This document shows, piece by piece, positions 8,472 through 16,413 of a stretch of 45,672 nucleotides of DNA. The translations under genes were made by a program, and so were the position numbers. The notes under the pieces were generated by a model that worked only from the letters and a program-made list of their open reading frames with translations, ran no database searches and was not told where the DNA came from. The stretch's first letter is position 1, and the number at the start of each line of letters is the position of its first letter. The DNA comes from an uncultured Clostridia bacterium (lineage in GTDB: Bacteria; Bacillota; Clostridia; TANB77; CAG-508): the NCBI GenBank assembly GCA_944386325.1, contig CALXAP010000017.1:1-45672 (forward strand). Direction: 5' to 3'.

Positions 8472-8876
8472 TTGGATAATAATCAAGATGATATAAGGAA
8501 TTTTGTAAATAGATTTAAGAAATACATTAAATTTATAATTATTAATTCGTCAATAAACTATTCTAAAAAAATAAAATTGAGGAGAAAAAGAGAAGTAGAG
8601 CTAGATGATATTGATAATCTAGTTGGAATGGAGGATGTAGATGATAAAGCAGATAGCAAAGATTTTAGACTTGAACTTATTAGCGATAAATACATAAAAG
8701 AAATTACAAATGCTTTAACAATAAGAGAAAAAATTATTATTGAGGATTTTGTAAATGATATTCCTAGTAAGGAAACTGCAATAAAATTATCTACTTCAGT
8801 AAATTCAATTGATGTTATGCGAAATAGAGCTAAAAACAAAATTAAGAGAAAGTTGAGAGAAAAAGATGAGAAATAA
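8472..8876 (+). CDS. Sigma-70-like regulator, Tn916 Orf7 type
   Basis: A 134-residue protein starting at TTG 8472, nine bases after AGGAGG. The C-terminal 50 residues match sigma region 4 (LTIREKIIIEDFVNDIPSKE, then TAIKLSTSVNSIDVMRNRAK), a helix-turn-helix used to contact the -35 element. The N-terminal part is charged and short, without a full region 2, as in the small sigma-like Orf7 proteins of Tn916-family elements that activate transfer and excision genes. Its start overlaps an RNA hairpin, so expression is probably conditional. The following gene overlaps its end by 11 bases. Confidence 0.7.
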   Translation: MDNNQDDIRNFVNRFKKYIKFIIINSSINYSKKIKLRRKREVELDDIDNLVGMEDVDDKADSKDFRLELISDKYIKEITNALTIREKIIIEDFVNDIPSKETAIKLSTSVNSIDVMRNRAKNKIKRKLREKDEK

Positions 8877-9063
8877 TAAGGAAATTTATAATCTAATTAA
8901 TTCTGCATTAGATGGCAATACTGCTGCAACTTTTAATTTAATTTTACAATTTGAACCTATGATTAATAAATATTCTAGGATAAATGGAGAATTTGACCAA
9001 GAATGCAAGGATTATATTATTGATAATTTATTAAAACAAATAAAAAAATTCAAAAAAAATTAA
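8866..9063 (+). CDS. Small helix-turn-helix protein, Tn916 Orf8 type
   Basis: A 65-residue protein (MRNNKEIYNLINSALDGNTA...). The pattern of a short helix, 'LDGNTAATFNLILQFEPMINKYSR', then 'DYIIDNLLKQIKKF' fits the HTH_16 family that accompanies the Orf7-like sigma factor in Tn916-type elements. The ATG overlaps the previous gene, so the two are translationally coupled. It probably acts with Orf7 to control element genes. The assignment rests on pattern and position. Confidence 0.65.
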   Translation: MRNNKEIYNLINSALDGNTAATFNLILQFEPMINKYSRINGEFDQECKDYIIDNLLKQIKKFKKN

Positions 9064-9109
9064 AAAATTTTTAAAATTTGTTAAGATTTTTGATTTTCAT
9101 TTTGCCTTT

Positions 9110-9440
9110 ATAAGTAGAAGGATAAAAACCTTCTACTTATGGAAGGCACATTGAAAATTGAATATATTTTGTTAGATCATACAAGAACTGAGTTCTAGGT
9201 GGGTTGACAACTATTTAGATTAACAATAAGAATGATATCTTATTGCGAATTCAGTTTAGGATACTTTTGTATAGTCATAGAACGAGCGTAAAGTTATATA
9301 GGTAGTCCATAATGCCTTTATAATGATGCGTCCCAAGCAATGAGTACAAGCCAGAGTTCTGGTTGGTGAAATTCCAATGTTGCTAGAAACAATAGCAGTC
9401 TGACAAAGAGAAGAAAACGAATAAAAACAATTTTATGGAG
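9110..9440 (+). ncRNA. Candidate structured RNA or long leader (unassigned)
   Basis: This 330-base gene-free stretch starts with a perfect 12-bp hairpin (ATAAGTAGAAGG 9110-9121 with CCTTCTACTTAT 9129-9140, 7-base loop, no T run). Further candidate helices: AACTGA with TCAGTT about 65 bases later, AATAAG/CTTATT, GATAC/GTAT, GCCAGA/TCTGGT and TGCTA/TAGCA. The last 100 bases (from TGATGCGTCCCAAGCAATG to AGCAGTCTGAC) are GC-richer than the surroundings. It lies between the Orf8-like gene and a small membrane protein gene whose GGAGG site follows directly. It could be a cis-regulatory leader or a stand-alone RNA. I could not match it to a known family. Confidence 0.4.
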
Positions 9441-9448
9441 GCAATAAA

Positions 9449-9646
9449 ATGTTAGATATTATTTCAATGATTACATTAATAATAGTATTTAGTTCATTTG
9501 CTACCTTTATGATGTTAATTATAATTGGTGGGAATATGGATAAAAGTAAAGAAGAACAAAGATTAGAAGATGAAGAACAAATGGAATATTTAAGACAATA
9601 TAGAGAAAAGAAATTAAATAAAAAAAGAAAATTTGGAGGTAAATGA
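9449..9646 (+). CDS. Small membrane protein of the integrative module
   Basis: A 65-residue protein. Residues about 3-28 (IISMITLIIVFSSFATFMML) form one transmembrane helix, and the rest is a highly charged cytoplasmic tail ending KKRKFGGK. GGAGG precedes ATG 9449. Its stop is one base from the start of the next gene. It is probably an accessory protein of the module; no function is known. Confidence 0.6.
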   Translation: MLDIISMITLIIVFSSFATFMMLIIIGGNMDKSKEEQRLEDEEQMEYLRQYREKKLNKKRKFGGK

Positions 9647-9647
9647 T

Positions 9648-9839
9648 ATGGAAGAAGAATTATATACATGGGAACAAGTTAGAGCATATAGTGTAATTGC
9701 ATTACATAATTTATTGAATTCAGCAAATGATGTGAGTTTAAAGAATATTAAAATGTTTATAGATCCATTACAAACTTTATATGGTAAGGACGGAGTAGTA
9801 GGATTTTCTGAAAGATTATTAGAGAAAGAAAACAAATAA
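9648..9839 (+). CDS. Small hypothetical protein (63 aa)
   Basis: A 63-residue protein (MEEELYTWEQVRAYSVIALH...). ATG 9648 is chosen over the in-frame ATG 9633 because GGAGG lies at 9635-9639. It is helical and acidic with no membrane segment. It follows the small membrane protein by one base and is followed by a hairpin terminator. Not recognised. Confidence 0.6.
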   Translation: MEEELYTWEQVRAYSVIALHNLLNSANDVSLKNIKMFIDPLQTLYGKDGVVGFSERLLEKENK

Positions 9840-9848
9840 ATTTATAAA

Positions 9849-9880
9849 GATGTCAGTAATTTAGATTACTGGCATTTTTA
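9849..9880 (+). terminator. Hairpin terminator between small module genes
   Basis: ATGTCAGTAAT (9850-9860) pairs with ATTACTGGCAT (9865-9875), with one G-T wobble, followed by a short T run. The RBS of the next gene follows directly. Confidence 0.65.
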
Positions 9881-9895
9881 GTGAAAGGAAAAGAT

Positions 9896-10189
9896 ATGGA
9901 TGATATAGAAGAATTAGAAAACAAACTAAAGACAAGTAAAGATAATATACATCTATATAATAAGAAAAATAAACCTGATAAAATCGAAAATGTTTCAATA
10001 GATACAAATTTACCATTAGCAGAAAGAATTTATGATTTTTTTAAGAAAGTAAATAATCCTTACATACTAAAAGTAGGAAATATAATTGTAGAAATGGAAT
10101 TTTCTGATAATTCAAATATAAGTCCAATGGAATGTATAGATAATGCCTTAATCAATGATTATAAAAGTAAAAAATTATCTAGGGTATAA
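9896..10189 (+). CDS. Small conserved-element protein upstream of the recombinase
   Basis: A 97-residue protein. ATG 9896 has AAAGGA in front, whereas GTG 9881 would include that site. The first 35 residues are charged. The rest (LPLAERIYDFFKKVNNPYIL, then KVGNIIVEMEFSDNS) follows the 'ERI-DF---NPY---G--VV-V-F' pattern of small proteins common in Clostridia integrative elements (I recall DUF6870, not verified). A hairpin with T run ends the gene, and the recombinase starts about 70 bases later. Role unknown. Confidence 0.5.
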   Translation: MDDIEELENKLKTSKDNIHLYNKKNKPDKIENVSIDTNLPLAERIYDFFKKVNNPYILKVGNIIVEMEFSDNSNISPMECIDNALINDYKSKKLSRV

Positions 10190-10211
10190 AATAAAAATTT
10201 ATACCTTTTTC
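10183..10211 (+). terminator. Terminator before the recombinase gene
   Basis: GGTATAAA (10183-10190) pairs with TTTATACC (10198-10205) and is followed by Ts. Confidence 0.7.
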
Positions 10212-10261
10212 TTTTTTTAAAATATGCAATAAGATGTCCGTATAAAAAGGAGGTCATTAAA

Positions 10262-11941
10262 TTGAAAAGAGGTAGAAAGAGCAAATTTTGTGATAATGAT
10301 ACATTGCAAAACAAATGGAATGTTGCATTATATATTAGATTATCAGTTCAAGATGGAGATAAAGCAGAAAGTAATAGTGTAGCAAATCAAAGAGAATTAT
10401 TAGATATGTTCATCAAAAAAGATAAAGAATTGAATTTTTACAACTACTATATAGATGATGGATTTTCAGGAACTAACTTTGAAAGACCTAGTTTCAAGAA
10501 AATGATAAAAGATATAGATGCAGATTTAGTAAATGCTGTAGTTGTTAAAGATTTATCAAGATTAGGAAGAAATTATATTGAAGTTGGAAATTATATAGAA
10601 AAAGTCTTTCCTCTTTTTAGCATTAGATTTATAGCAATAAACGACCAAATAGATAGTATTAAAAATCCTGAATCAGTAAATAGTGTTATAGTACCTTTCA
10701 AGAATTTAATAAATGATGAATATTGTAGAGATATTTCAAACAAGATAAAGGCAGTTCTTAATGTTAAGATGAAAAAAGGGGAATATGTTGGAGCTTATGC
10801 ACCTTATGGATATATTAAAGATCCTGAAGATATACATCATCTTATAATTGATGAAGATGCTGCAAAAGTTGTTAAAATGATTTTTGAAATGACTTTAAAT
10901 GGATATGGTAGAACTGCAATAGCAAAGAAATTAAATGAACTTGGTATATTAAATCCAACAGGACATAGAGCTGAAGAATTAAAAATGAGAATACCTGTTG
11001 CAGAAGAAAAAAAGAATATAAAATATTCATGGTGTTCAACAACAGTTAGACAGATATTAAAAAATGAGATGTATTGTGGAGATACTATACAACATAAAGG
11101 AAAACTAATAAGTTACAAAATTCATAAGAGAGTATTATTACCTGAAGAAGAATGGGTTGTTGTTAAAGATACACATGAGGCAATTATTGATAGAGAATTA
11201 TTTGATAAAGTACAAAAGGCAATTTTATCAAGAGATACAAAAATGAATCGTGATGGAAAAATATCAATATTTGCAGGACATATTAAATGTGGAGATTGTG
11301 AAAGAGCAATGAGCAAAAAAATATCAGGCAGTTATAACGGAAAGAAAAGAGAAAAATATCATTATATGTGTTCTGCATATATGAGGTCAGGTGGTACAAG
11401 ATGTTCAAAACATAGTATTAGAAATGACGAATTAGAAAATGCAGTATTAGAAACAATTAAAATTCAAATAGGATTAATTTCTGATATAGATAGAATAAAA
11501 AAGGAAATTGATGATGGTGGATTTTTAGAAAAGAGAAAGCATTTTTTAGAAGAAAATATAAACAAATGTGAAGAATTTGCGAATATTAGAAGAAAGTTAA
11601 GAAAAGAGGCTTACGAGGATTGGAAATTAGGCAATATTACAGAAAAGGAATATAATGACTACACCAAAGAATATGGAGAGCAAATAAGGCAATCTGAGGA
11701 CACGATTGATAAATACTACGAAGAATTAAAGGAATTTGACCAAGCAAGTAGAGAAAGCAATTGGATTGAATATTTTACAAAATATAAAAATGTAAATAGT
11801 TTATCAAGAGAACTAATTGATAGTTTAGTAGATAATATTTATATATATGAAGATAAAAAAATCAAAATAAAGTTTAAGTATGAAGATGAATACAACTATT
11901 TAATGGATTTTATAAAAAGAAGAAAAAATTTCTTGTCATGA
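10262..11941 (+). CDS. Large serine recombinase (TnpX/TndX type)
   Basis: A 559-residue site-specific recombinase starting at TTG 10262 behind AAGGAGGT. The N-terminal resolvase domain has the catalytic serine in YIRLSVQDG (S28), with DDGFSGTNFERP and KDLSRLGRNY (catalytic Arg region) downstream. The middle recombinase domain is followed by a zinc ribbon (CGDCERAMSKK and, 35 residues on, C-x-A...RCSKH). The C-terminal third is coiled coil. The length fits TnpX-like enzymes that excise and integrate elements at GA dinucleotides. It is the likely integrase of the surrounding module. A terminator follows at once. Confidence 0.92.
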   Translation: MKRGRKSKFCDNDTLQNKWNVALYIRLSVQDGDKAESNSVANQRELLDMFIKKDKELNFYNYYIDDGFSGTNFERPSFKKMIKDIDADLVNAVVVKDLSRLGRNYIEVGNYIEKVFPLFSIRFIAINDQIDSIKNPESVNSVIVPFKNLINDEYCRDISNKIKAVLNVKMKKGEYVGAYAPYGYIKDPEDIHHLIIDEDAAKVVKMIFEMTLNGYGRTAIAKKLNELGILNPTGHRAEELKMRIPVAEEKKNIKYSWCSTTVRQILKNEMYCGDTIQHKGKLISYKIHKRVLLPEEEWVVVKDTHEAIIDRELFDKVQKAILSRDTKMNRDGKISIFAGHIKCGDCERAMSKKISGSYNGKKREKYHYMCSAYMRSGGTRCSKHSIRNDELENAVLETIKIQIGLISDIDRIKKEIDDGGFLEKRKHFLEENINKCEEFANIRRKLRKEAYEDWKLGNITEKEYNDYTKEYGEQIRQSEDTIDKYYEELKEFDQASRESNWIEYFTKYKNVNSLSRELIDSLVDNIYIYEDKKIKIKFKYEDEYNYLMDFIKRRKNFLS

Positions 11942-11965
11942 GGGAGTAAGAACTCTCTCTTTTTT
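11940..11965 (+). terminator. Terminator of the module recombinase
   Basis: GAGGGAGT pairs with ACTCTCTC around a 4-base loop and is followed by six Ts. It overlaps the stop codon. Confidence 0.85.
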
Positions 11966-11976
11966 GGGCAAATCGG

Positions 11977-12005
11977 TGGAAAAAAAATCTTTTATATGAT
12001 ATAAT
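11977..12005 (+). promoter_or_regulatory. Putative sigma-A promoter
   Basis: TGGAAA (11977-11982), a 17-base spacer and TATAAT (12000-12005). It would drive the degenerate short ORF at 12032 and possibly the ABC exporter genes. No other gene lies between 11942 and 12295. Confidence 0.5.
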
Positions 12006-12031
12006 GCTGATTAGTTTTAAGGAGGGTATAT

Positions 12032-12163
12032 ATTTTAACCCCAAAAACGGACAAACCTTTATATGAAAAGGAAAACAGATACTTTGAAGAAAGGCTAAAA
12101 ACTCAACTTTGGCGAATTGAAATAGACTTTTTCATCAGTTATTCCAATACTTTTAAGGAGTAA
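12032..12163 (+). pseudogene. Short reading frame lacking a normal start codon
   Basis: A strong AAGGAGGG (12019-12026) is followed five bases later by an open frame beginning ATT and reading LTPKTDKPLYEKENRYFEER, continuing to WRIEIDFFISYSNTFKE and a stop at 12163. The residue composition looks like a real small protein. No ATG, GTG or TTG is available at the right distance. It is either translated from ATT or is a gene whose start codon has decayed. The rest of the interval to 12295 holds nothing else I can name, apart from CAACTTTT/GAGTTG repeats near 12175-12207 that might belong to the module's right end. Confidence 0.35.
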
Positions 12164-12295
12164 TGACAGGGTACACAACTTTTAGCAGTTAAATAGGAAG
12201 AGTTGAGAGGAGGATAGATATAGGAAAAAAATTGAGAAGGATAAAAATAGTTTATAAAATATAATTATTTTGAAAAATTTTAAGGGAGGTTAAAA

Positions 12296-13021
12296 ATGAT
12301 TGAAATAAAAAATGTCTCAAAATCATATGTAAAAGGGAAAAAATCAGTAGACAATCTAGATTTGCAAATAAAAAATGGTGAAATTTTTGGATTTTTAGGA
12401 CCAAATGGAGCAGGAAAAACAACAACAATAAAAATGATAACAGGAATTCTAAATCCAGATGAGGGAGAAATTTTATTAGATGGAAAAAGTATTACAAAAT
12501 CACCAATGGAGGCAAAAAAACAATTTGGTTATGTTCCAGATAATCCAGATATGTTTGTTAGATTAAAGGGAATAGAGTATTTGAATTTTATTGCAGATAT
12601 ATATAAAGTACCACAAGATATTAGAAAGGATAGAATTGAACAATTAGCAAAAAAGTTTGAAATTTATGATGATTTGGGAAGTACAATTCAAAGCTATTCA
12701 CATGGAATGAGACAAAAATTAATAGTTATTAGTGTTTTACTACATAATCCAAAAAATTGGATACTAGATGAACCAATGACAGGATTAGATCCAAAGGCAT
12801 CATTCCAGTTAAAAGAATTAATGAGAGAACATACTAAAAATGGAAATACAGTATTTTTCTCAACACATGTATTAGAAGTTGCAGAAAAATTATGTGATAG
12901 GGTTGGAATTATAAATAGAGGAAAACTTATTTTTGTTGGAACATATGAAAAACTAAAAGAACAATTTTCAGAAGATGGAAGTTTAGAAGAATTATTTTTG
13001 GAGATTACAGAAAATGAATAA
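12296..13021 (+). CDS. ABC transporter ATP-binding protein
   Basis: A 241-residue ATPase of the ABC-2 exporter type. Walker A GPNGAGKTT (about residues 35-43), a Q-loop, signature YSHGMRQK (in place of LSGGQ), Walker B ILDEPMTGLDP, and the switch His in FSTHVLEVAE are all visible. GGGAGG precedes the ATG. The last eight bases overlap the start of the permease gene, so the two form one transporter operon. Its substrate is unknown; the family includes drug, lipid and peptide exporters. Confidence 0.92.
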   Translation: MIEIKNVSKSYVKGKKSVDNLDLQIKNGEIFGFLGPNGAGKTTTIKMITGILNPDEGEILLDGKSITKSPMEAKKQFGYVPDNPDMFVRLKGIEYLNFIADIYKVPQDIRKDRIEQLAKKFEIYDDLGSTIQSYSHGMRQKLIVISVLLHNPKNWILDEPMTGLDPKASFQLKELMREHTKNGNTVFFSTHVLEVAEKLCDRVGIINRGKLIFVGTYEKLKEQFSEDGSLEELFLEITENE

Positions 13022-14654
13022 TATATTATTATTAACAAAAATATTTCTAAAAACCTCTATACTTAGAAATATCAGTAGTTCTAACCAACAAAATAAAAAA
13101 AATATGTTCAAAGCACTTGGAATTATATTAATAGTTATATATGTTGCTGCAATATTTGGATTTTTAAGTTATCAAATGATAGAAATGCTAAATGAAGTGA
13201 ATCAGGCTTCTTTGTTTTTAGGTTTATGGTTATTATCAACAGCAGTATTAATATTAATACAAGCCATAGCATCTAGTATGAATTTATTTTACTTTTCAAA
13301 AGATATAGAAAATATACTTCCACTGCCGATAAAACCATATCAAATATTGGTAGCAAAATTTAATGTTTTATTGCTAACAGAATACTTTACAGTTTTTATG
13401 TTTACATTAATACCTTTTATAATTTATGGAATTGTAACAGGAGCTGGGTTATTATTTTATTTATATAGTGTATTAATATTGTTAGTATTTCCAATCATTC
13501 CTGCACTAATATCATGCTTATTAGTTATGATTTTAATGAGTTTTTCAAAATTTACAAAAAATAAAGATATGTTTCAAATAATAAGTATGTTTTTAATAAT
13601 TGCTTTTGTAATAATTGTTCAGATATTCACACAAAATAATACAGAAACATCTCAAGAAGAGATGATACAAATGTTAACACAAGCAAATGGATTAGTAGAA
13701 ATGATAGAAAAGTACTTTATCACATTAAAACCGGCAGTAGATACTTTGATAAATTATAATAGTATTTCAGGGATTGTATCATTTGCAGAATTATTATTAA
13801 TATCTATAGTAATATATATACTATTTATTATACTATCACAAAAACTATATTTAAAGGGAGCAGTAGGAGCATCTATTAGTGGTAAAAAAAGTAAGAGTAT
13901 AAAAAATGAAAAGGGAATATATACAGATAAAAAAGTTTGGAGCAGTTATTTGAAAAAAGAAATGATTATGCTATTTAAAAACCCTATATATTTTATGCAA
14001 TGTGTTCTTCCAGCGTTTTTATTACCAATTATATTTGCTATTGTATTTTTTGCTGGTTCAAACAGCGGATTAGAAGAGTTAACAAAAATGGCTATAAATC
14101 CAACAATTGTATTTTGTGTTGCAATAGGTATAAATACTTTTTTAATTTCTATGATATTCATATCAGTTACAGCTATATCAAGAGATGGGGAAAATGCATC
14201 GTTTATGAAATATATACCAGTTCCAATATATAAGCAGATTATATATAAATGTTTACCGTCAATTATTATAAGTATTGTACCAATAATATTTGTAATTGGT
14301 ATTATGTGTTATTTATTAAATTATTATAATATTTTATTTATTATATATAGTTTTGTAATATCACTTTTAATAAGTATACTATATTCATATATAACAATAA
14401 TTGTAGATTTAAAAAGACCAAAGTTAAATTGGGATACTGAATATGCTGTTGTTAAACAAAATTTTAATATGATATTTTGCTTTGCTTTTTCAATTGCAAT
14501 GATTATAATTATATGTTTAATCGGAGGAGTATTGGGAAACATGGATTTAAATATTGTTGCAATAATTAGTGCAGTTGTTTTAACATTTTTAATATATTTA
14601 GTATATAGATATTTTAAAATAAAAGATTCTAAATTATTAGATAAAATAATGTAA
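13014..14654 (+). CDS. ABC-2 type exporter permease (546 aa)
   Basis: A 546-residue polytopic membrane protein with about 12 hydrophobic segments in two halves. A charged cytoplasmic stretch near residues 285-310 (SGKKSKSIKNEKGIYTDKK) separates them. Its start overlaps the ATPase gene by eight bases, which indicates translational coupling. The size and two-half layout fit the large single-chain permeases of ABC-2 exporters. The substrate cannot be predicted. A bidirectional terminator separates it from spoVT. Confidence 0.85.
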   Translation: MNNILLLTKIFLKTSILRNISSSNQQNKKNMFKALGIILIVIYVAAIFGFLSYQMIEMLNEVNQASLFLGLWLLSTAVLILIQAIASSMNLFYFSKDIENILPLPIKPYQILVAKFNVLLLTEYFTVFMFTLIPFIIYGIVTGAGLLFYLYSVLILLVFPIIPALISCLLVMILMSFSKFTKNKDMFQIISMFLIIAFVIIVQIFTQNNTETSQEEMIQMLTQANGLVEMIEKYFITLKPAVDTLINYNSISGIVSFAELLLISIVIYILFIILSQKLYLKGAVGASISGKKSKSIKNEKGIYTDKKVWSSYLKKEMIMLFKNPIYFMQCVLPAFLLPIIFAIVFFAGSNSGLEELTKMAINPTIVFCVAIGINTFLISMIFISVTAISRDGENASFMKYIPVPIYKQIIYKCLPSIIISIVPIIFVIGIMCYLLNYYNILFIIYSFVISLLISILYSYITIIVDLKRPKLNWDTEYAVVKQNFNMIFCFAFSIAMIIIICLIGGVLGNMDLNIVAIISAVVLTFLIYLVYRYFKIKDSKLLDKIM

Positions 14655-14688
14655 AAAAGTACGGGATAATCTTCTCCTGTACTTTTTT
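14653..14688. terminator. Bidirectional terminator between the ABC permease and spoVT
   Basis: AAAAAAGTACGGGA pairs with TCCTGTACTTTTTT. Both arms end in A/T runs, so it serves the convergent genes on both strands. Confidence 0.88.
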
Positions 14689-14693
14689 AGTAA

Positions 14694-15248
14694 CTATAAT
14701 TCCATTTGGCTTCCAAGAAATCCTGCAGCAGATTGCACAACTTTTAATTCTACATCACCCATTTTAGTATTTTTATCTTTAGAAATTAATATGATACTTC
14801 CAATACTGTCTCCTTGTGAAACAATTGGATAGACTACTTGAGAGTTATATTTTCTTTCTTTATTATCATTTTGAGTTATAGGTAGAGCAATTTCATTATT
14901 TTCTTTACTTGTATAAATTTCTTTGTTATCCATAACATCCTCAATTTCAGGGCTTAAATTCTGTTGTAAAAATTCTTTTTTTGGAGCACCAGAAACTGCA
15001 ATAACCGTGTCTTTATCTGTTATACAAGCTATATGACCAGTTGTTTTAGCTAAAGTTTCAGCATAATTTATTGCAAATTCTGATAATTCTCCAATTGGAG
15101 AATATTTTTTTAATATTATTTCTCCATCTTTATCTGTAAAAATTTCTAATGGGTCGCCTTCTTTTATTCTTAAAGTTTTTCTAATTTCTTTTGGAATAAC
15201 AATTCTACCTAAATCATCAATTCTTCTTACTACTCCTGTTGCTTTCAA
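14694..15248 (-). CDS. spoVT: Stage V sporulation protein T, AbrB-type regulator
   Basis: A 184-residue DNA-binding regulator. Residues 1-50 are an AbrB swapped-hairpin domain (MKATGVVRRIDDLGRIVIPK, then EIRKTLRIKEGDPLEIF). Residues about 55-184 form a GAF-like domain, the layout specific to SpoVT. In Bacillus and Clostridia it acts late in sporulation in the forespore, under sigma-G, tuning forespore genes. An AGGAGG site lies before the start on the minus strand. The gene is divergent from cotJA, and a 177-base AT-rich intergenic region separates them. A TGCATA followed 17-18 bases later by an ATAATA-rich tract upstream could be a sigma-G promoter, but this is weak. Confidence 0.95.
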   Translation of the reverse strand: MKATGVVRRIDDLGRIVIPKEIRKTLRIKEGDPLEIFTDKDGEIILKKYSPIGELSEFAINYAETLAKTTGHIACITDKDTVIAVSGAPKKEFLQQNLSPEIEDVMDNKEIYTSKENNEIALPITQNDNKERKYNSQVVYPIVSQGDSIGSIILISKDKNTKMGDVELKVVQSAAGFLGSQMEL

Positions 15249-15425
15249 AATTTTACCTCCTTTTTCAATATTTATTATTATTATTAATTTTTATGAAAAA
15301 AATATGCATTATTTATTAAAAAAAGATAAAAAATGACAAATTGTAAAGTTTCATGATAATTTATCACAAAACAATATAATTTACATAAAATATACTATAA
15401 ATAAAATAAAGGAGGAAATACAAAT

Positions 15426-15776
15426 ATGTATAGAAATTACAGATGTAAATGTTGTATGAATAATAACAATTGTGAAGATAATATTTTTGAAAATATGTGT
15501 GAAAATGTTCCAAATACAACATGCCCAGATGATTATGATGCATGCGATTGTGGATTTGATGAAGAAGATAAATTATTCCCAAGTAATCCAATGTTTGGTC
15601 AAAGTTATGTGCCATGGCATACAATGAATAAAACATTCACACCAGAAGTTGGTTTAAAAATGGGAACAATTTTTCCAGAATTAGTATCACCATATGAACC
15701 ATGTCAATCTATGGAAGAAATAGCATATATTAGAGCAACAAATAAAATTGGAAGGGGATGTAATGATGGAAAATAA
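15426..15776 (+). CDS. cotJA: Spore coat protein CotJA
   Basis: A 116-residue protein. Its C-terminal 60 residues carry the CotJA pattern (GQSYVPWHTMNKTFTPEVGL, then GTIFPELVSPYEP). The N-terminal 45 residues are Cys- and Asn-rich (CKCCMNNNNCEDN), longer than in B. subtilis CotJA (82 aa). CotJA, CotJB and CotJC are made in the mother cell and assembled into the inner coat. AAGGAGG precedes ATG 15426. The end overlaps cotJB. A mother-cell sigma-E promoter is expected; CATAAAAT upstream (near 15384) is a possible -10, but I could not find a convincing -35. Confidence 0.9.
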   Translation: MYRNYRCKCCMNNNNCEDNIFENMCENVPNTTCPDDYDACDCGFDEEDKLFPSNPMFGQSYVPWHTMNKTFTPEVGLKMGTIFPELVSPYEPCQSMEEIAYIRATNKIGRGCNDGK

Positions 15777-16077
15777 TATGAATGAGTGTATGGAGAGTTC
15801 TCAAAGAGATAATTGTACATGTAATAATGACAATATGAGAGAACAAATGTTAATGAAAATAAAAGAATTAGATTTTGCCATAATAGAATTAGGATTATAT
15901 TTAGATACACATCCAGATGATCAAAGAGCATTGTGTATGCATAGAGAATATTGTAAAAAAGTTAAAGAATTAAAAGACAAATATCAAAAAATTTATGGAC
16001 CACTAACTATATTTTTCCCATGTAATAAGTGGAGATGGTTAGAGGAACCATGGCCATGGGAAGGAGGATGTTATTAA
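15763..16077 (+). CDS. cotJB: Spore coat protein CotJB
   Basis: A 104-residue protein. The core MLMKIKELDFAIIELGLYLD, followed by THPDDQRAL and the C-terminal PWPWEGGCY, is typical of CotJB. The start is set at ATG 15763 (15766 also possible) because AAGGGG lies at 15752-15757; the in-frame TTG at 15748 would include that site. It overlaps cotJA by 14 bases and its TAA overlaps the ATG of cotJC, the usual translationally coupled cotJ arrangement. It acts with CotJA and CotJC in the spore coat. Confidence 0.92.
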   Translation: MMENNMNECMESSQRDNCTCNNDNMREQMLMKIKELDFAIIELGLYLDTHPDDQRALCMHREYCKKVKELKDKYQKIYGPLTIFFPCNKWRWLEEPWPWEGGCY

Positions 16078-16274
16078 TGTGGGTTTATAAAAAAATGTTA
16101 GAATATCCTATAAAAATAAGACAAACAAATCCAAAATTAGCAAAATTTATAATATCTCAATATGGAGGACCAGATGGAGAGCTTGCAGCATCACTTAGAT
16201 ATTTATCACAAAGATTTGGAATGCCAGATGAAAAAGCAAAAGCTATATTAAACGATATAGGTACAGAAGAATAG
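16077..16274 (+). pseudogene. cotJC: cotJC segment 1: N-terminal 65 codons of coat Mn-catalase, interrupted by element 1
   Basis: Starts at ATG 16077 in TAATG overlap with cotJB behind GGAGG. It encodes residues 1-65 of CotJC, a Mn-catalase homologue of the spore coat (MWVYKKMLEYPIKIR, ISQYGGPDGELAASL), including Mn ligand E35. It runs to GTEE (E65) and then hits TAG at 16272-16274. Intact CotJC continues LAHLE; that continuation is at 22611. The GA of the last GAA codon (16269-16270) is the crossover dinucleotide. Excision of element 1 would replace the stop with TTA GCA CAT. In this configuration it encodes only a 65-aa fragment. I label it a pseudogene for want of a category; it is better described as the first segment of a gene assembled by recombination. 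Confidence 0.95.
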
Positions 16275-16296
16275 GATACATAGGTAATCGTTTAAA
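16269..16296 (+). other. attL of element 1
   Basis: The cotJC side reads ...ACAGAA, then the GA crossover at 16269-16270, then the element side. Thirteen bases after GA is GTAATCGTTTAAA, whose near-complement sits 14 bases from GA at the other end. Confidence 0.75.
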
Positions 16297-16339
16297 TTAA
16301 ATTTTTAAGTAATGAAATGCCAAAAATGTGCATATTTTA

Positions 16340-16368
16340 TTGATTTTAATATATAATGATAGTATAAT
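16340..16368 (+). promoter_or_regulatory. Sigma-A promoter of the defence pair
   Basis: TTGATT (16340-16345), a 17-base spacer and TATAAT (16363-16368). Just downstream, TTGCAATaaaATTGCAA (16380-16396) is a 7-bp perfect palindrome between promoter and RBS. It could be an operator or a small hairpin. Confidence 0.65.
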
Positions 16369-16413
16369 ATTTAAAAAACTTGCAATAAAATTGCAAATTG
16401 AAAGGAGATTATT

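Larger units (their letters stand above)
7815..12250 (+). mobile_element. Small recombinase-bearing integrative module (ends not resolved)
   Basis: The region between the two neighbouring operons holds a hairpin-rich leader, Orf7/Orf8-like regulators typical of Tn916-family elements, a possible structured RNA, three small accessory proteins and a large serine recombinase. No conjugation, mobilisation or replication gene is present, so it is either a minimal integrative element or a remnant. I could not find convincing left and right att sites, and no interrupted gene is evident. The coordinates are therefore approximate. Confidence 0.5.

Noticed and set aside
9320..9410. Cobalamin riboswitch or group II intron 5' end
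   Set aside because: Only fragments (GGTGAAATTCC, GCAGTCTGAC, TGCGTCCC) resemble those families; the rest of the conserved core and a domain V are missing.
16029..16274. Longer reading of cotJC segment 1 from ATG 16029
   Set aside because: It overlaps cotJB coding sequence and lacks an RBS, while ATG 16077 has GGAGG, the TAATG overlap and the family N-terminus MWVYKK.
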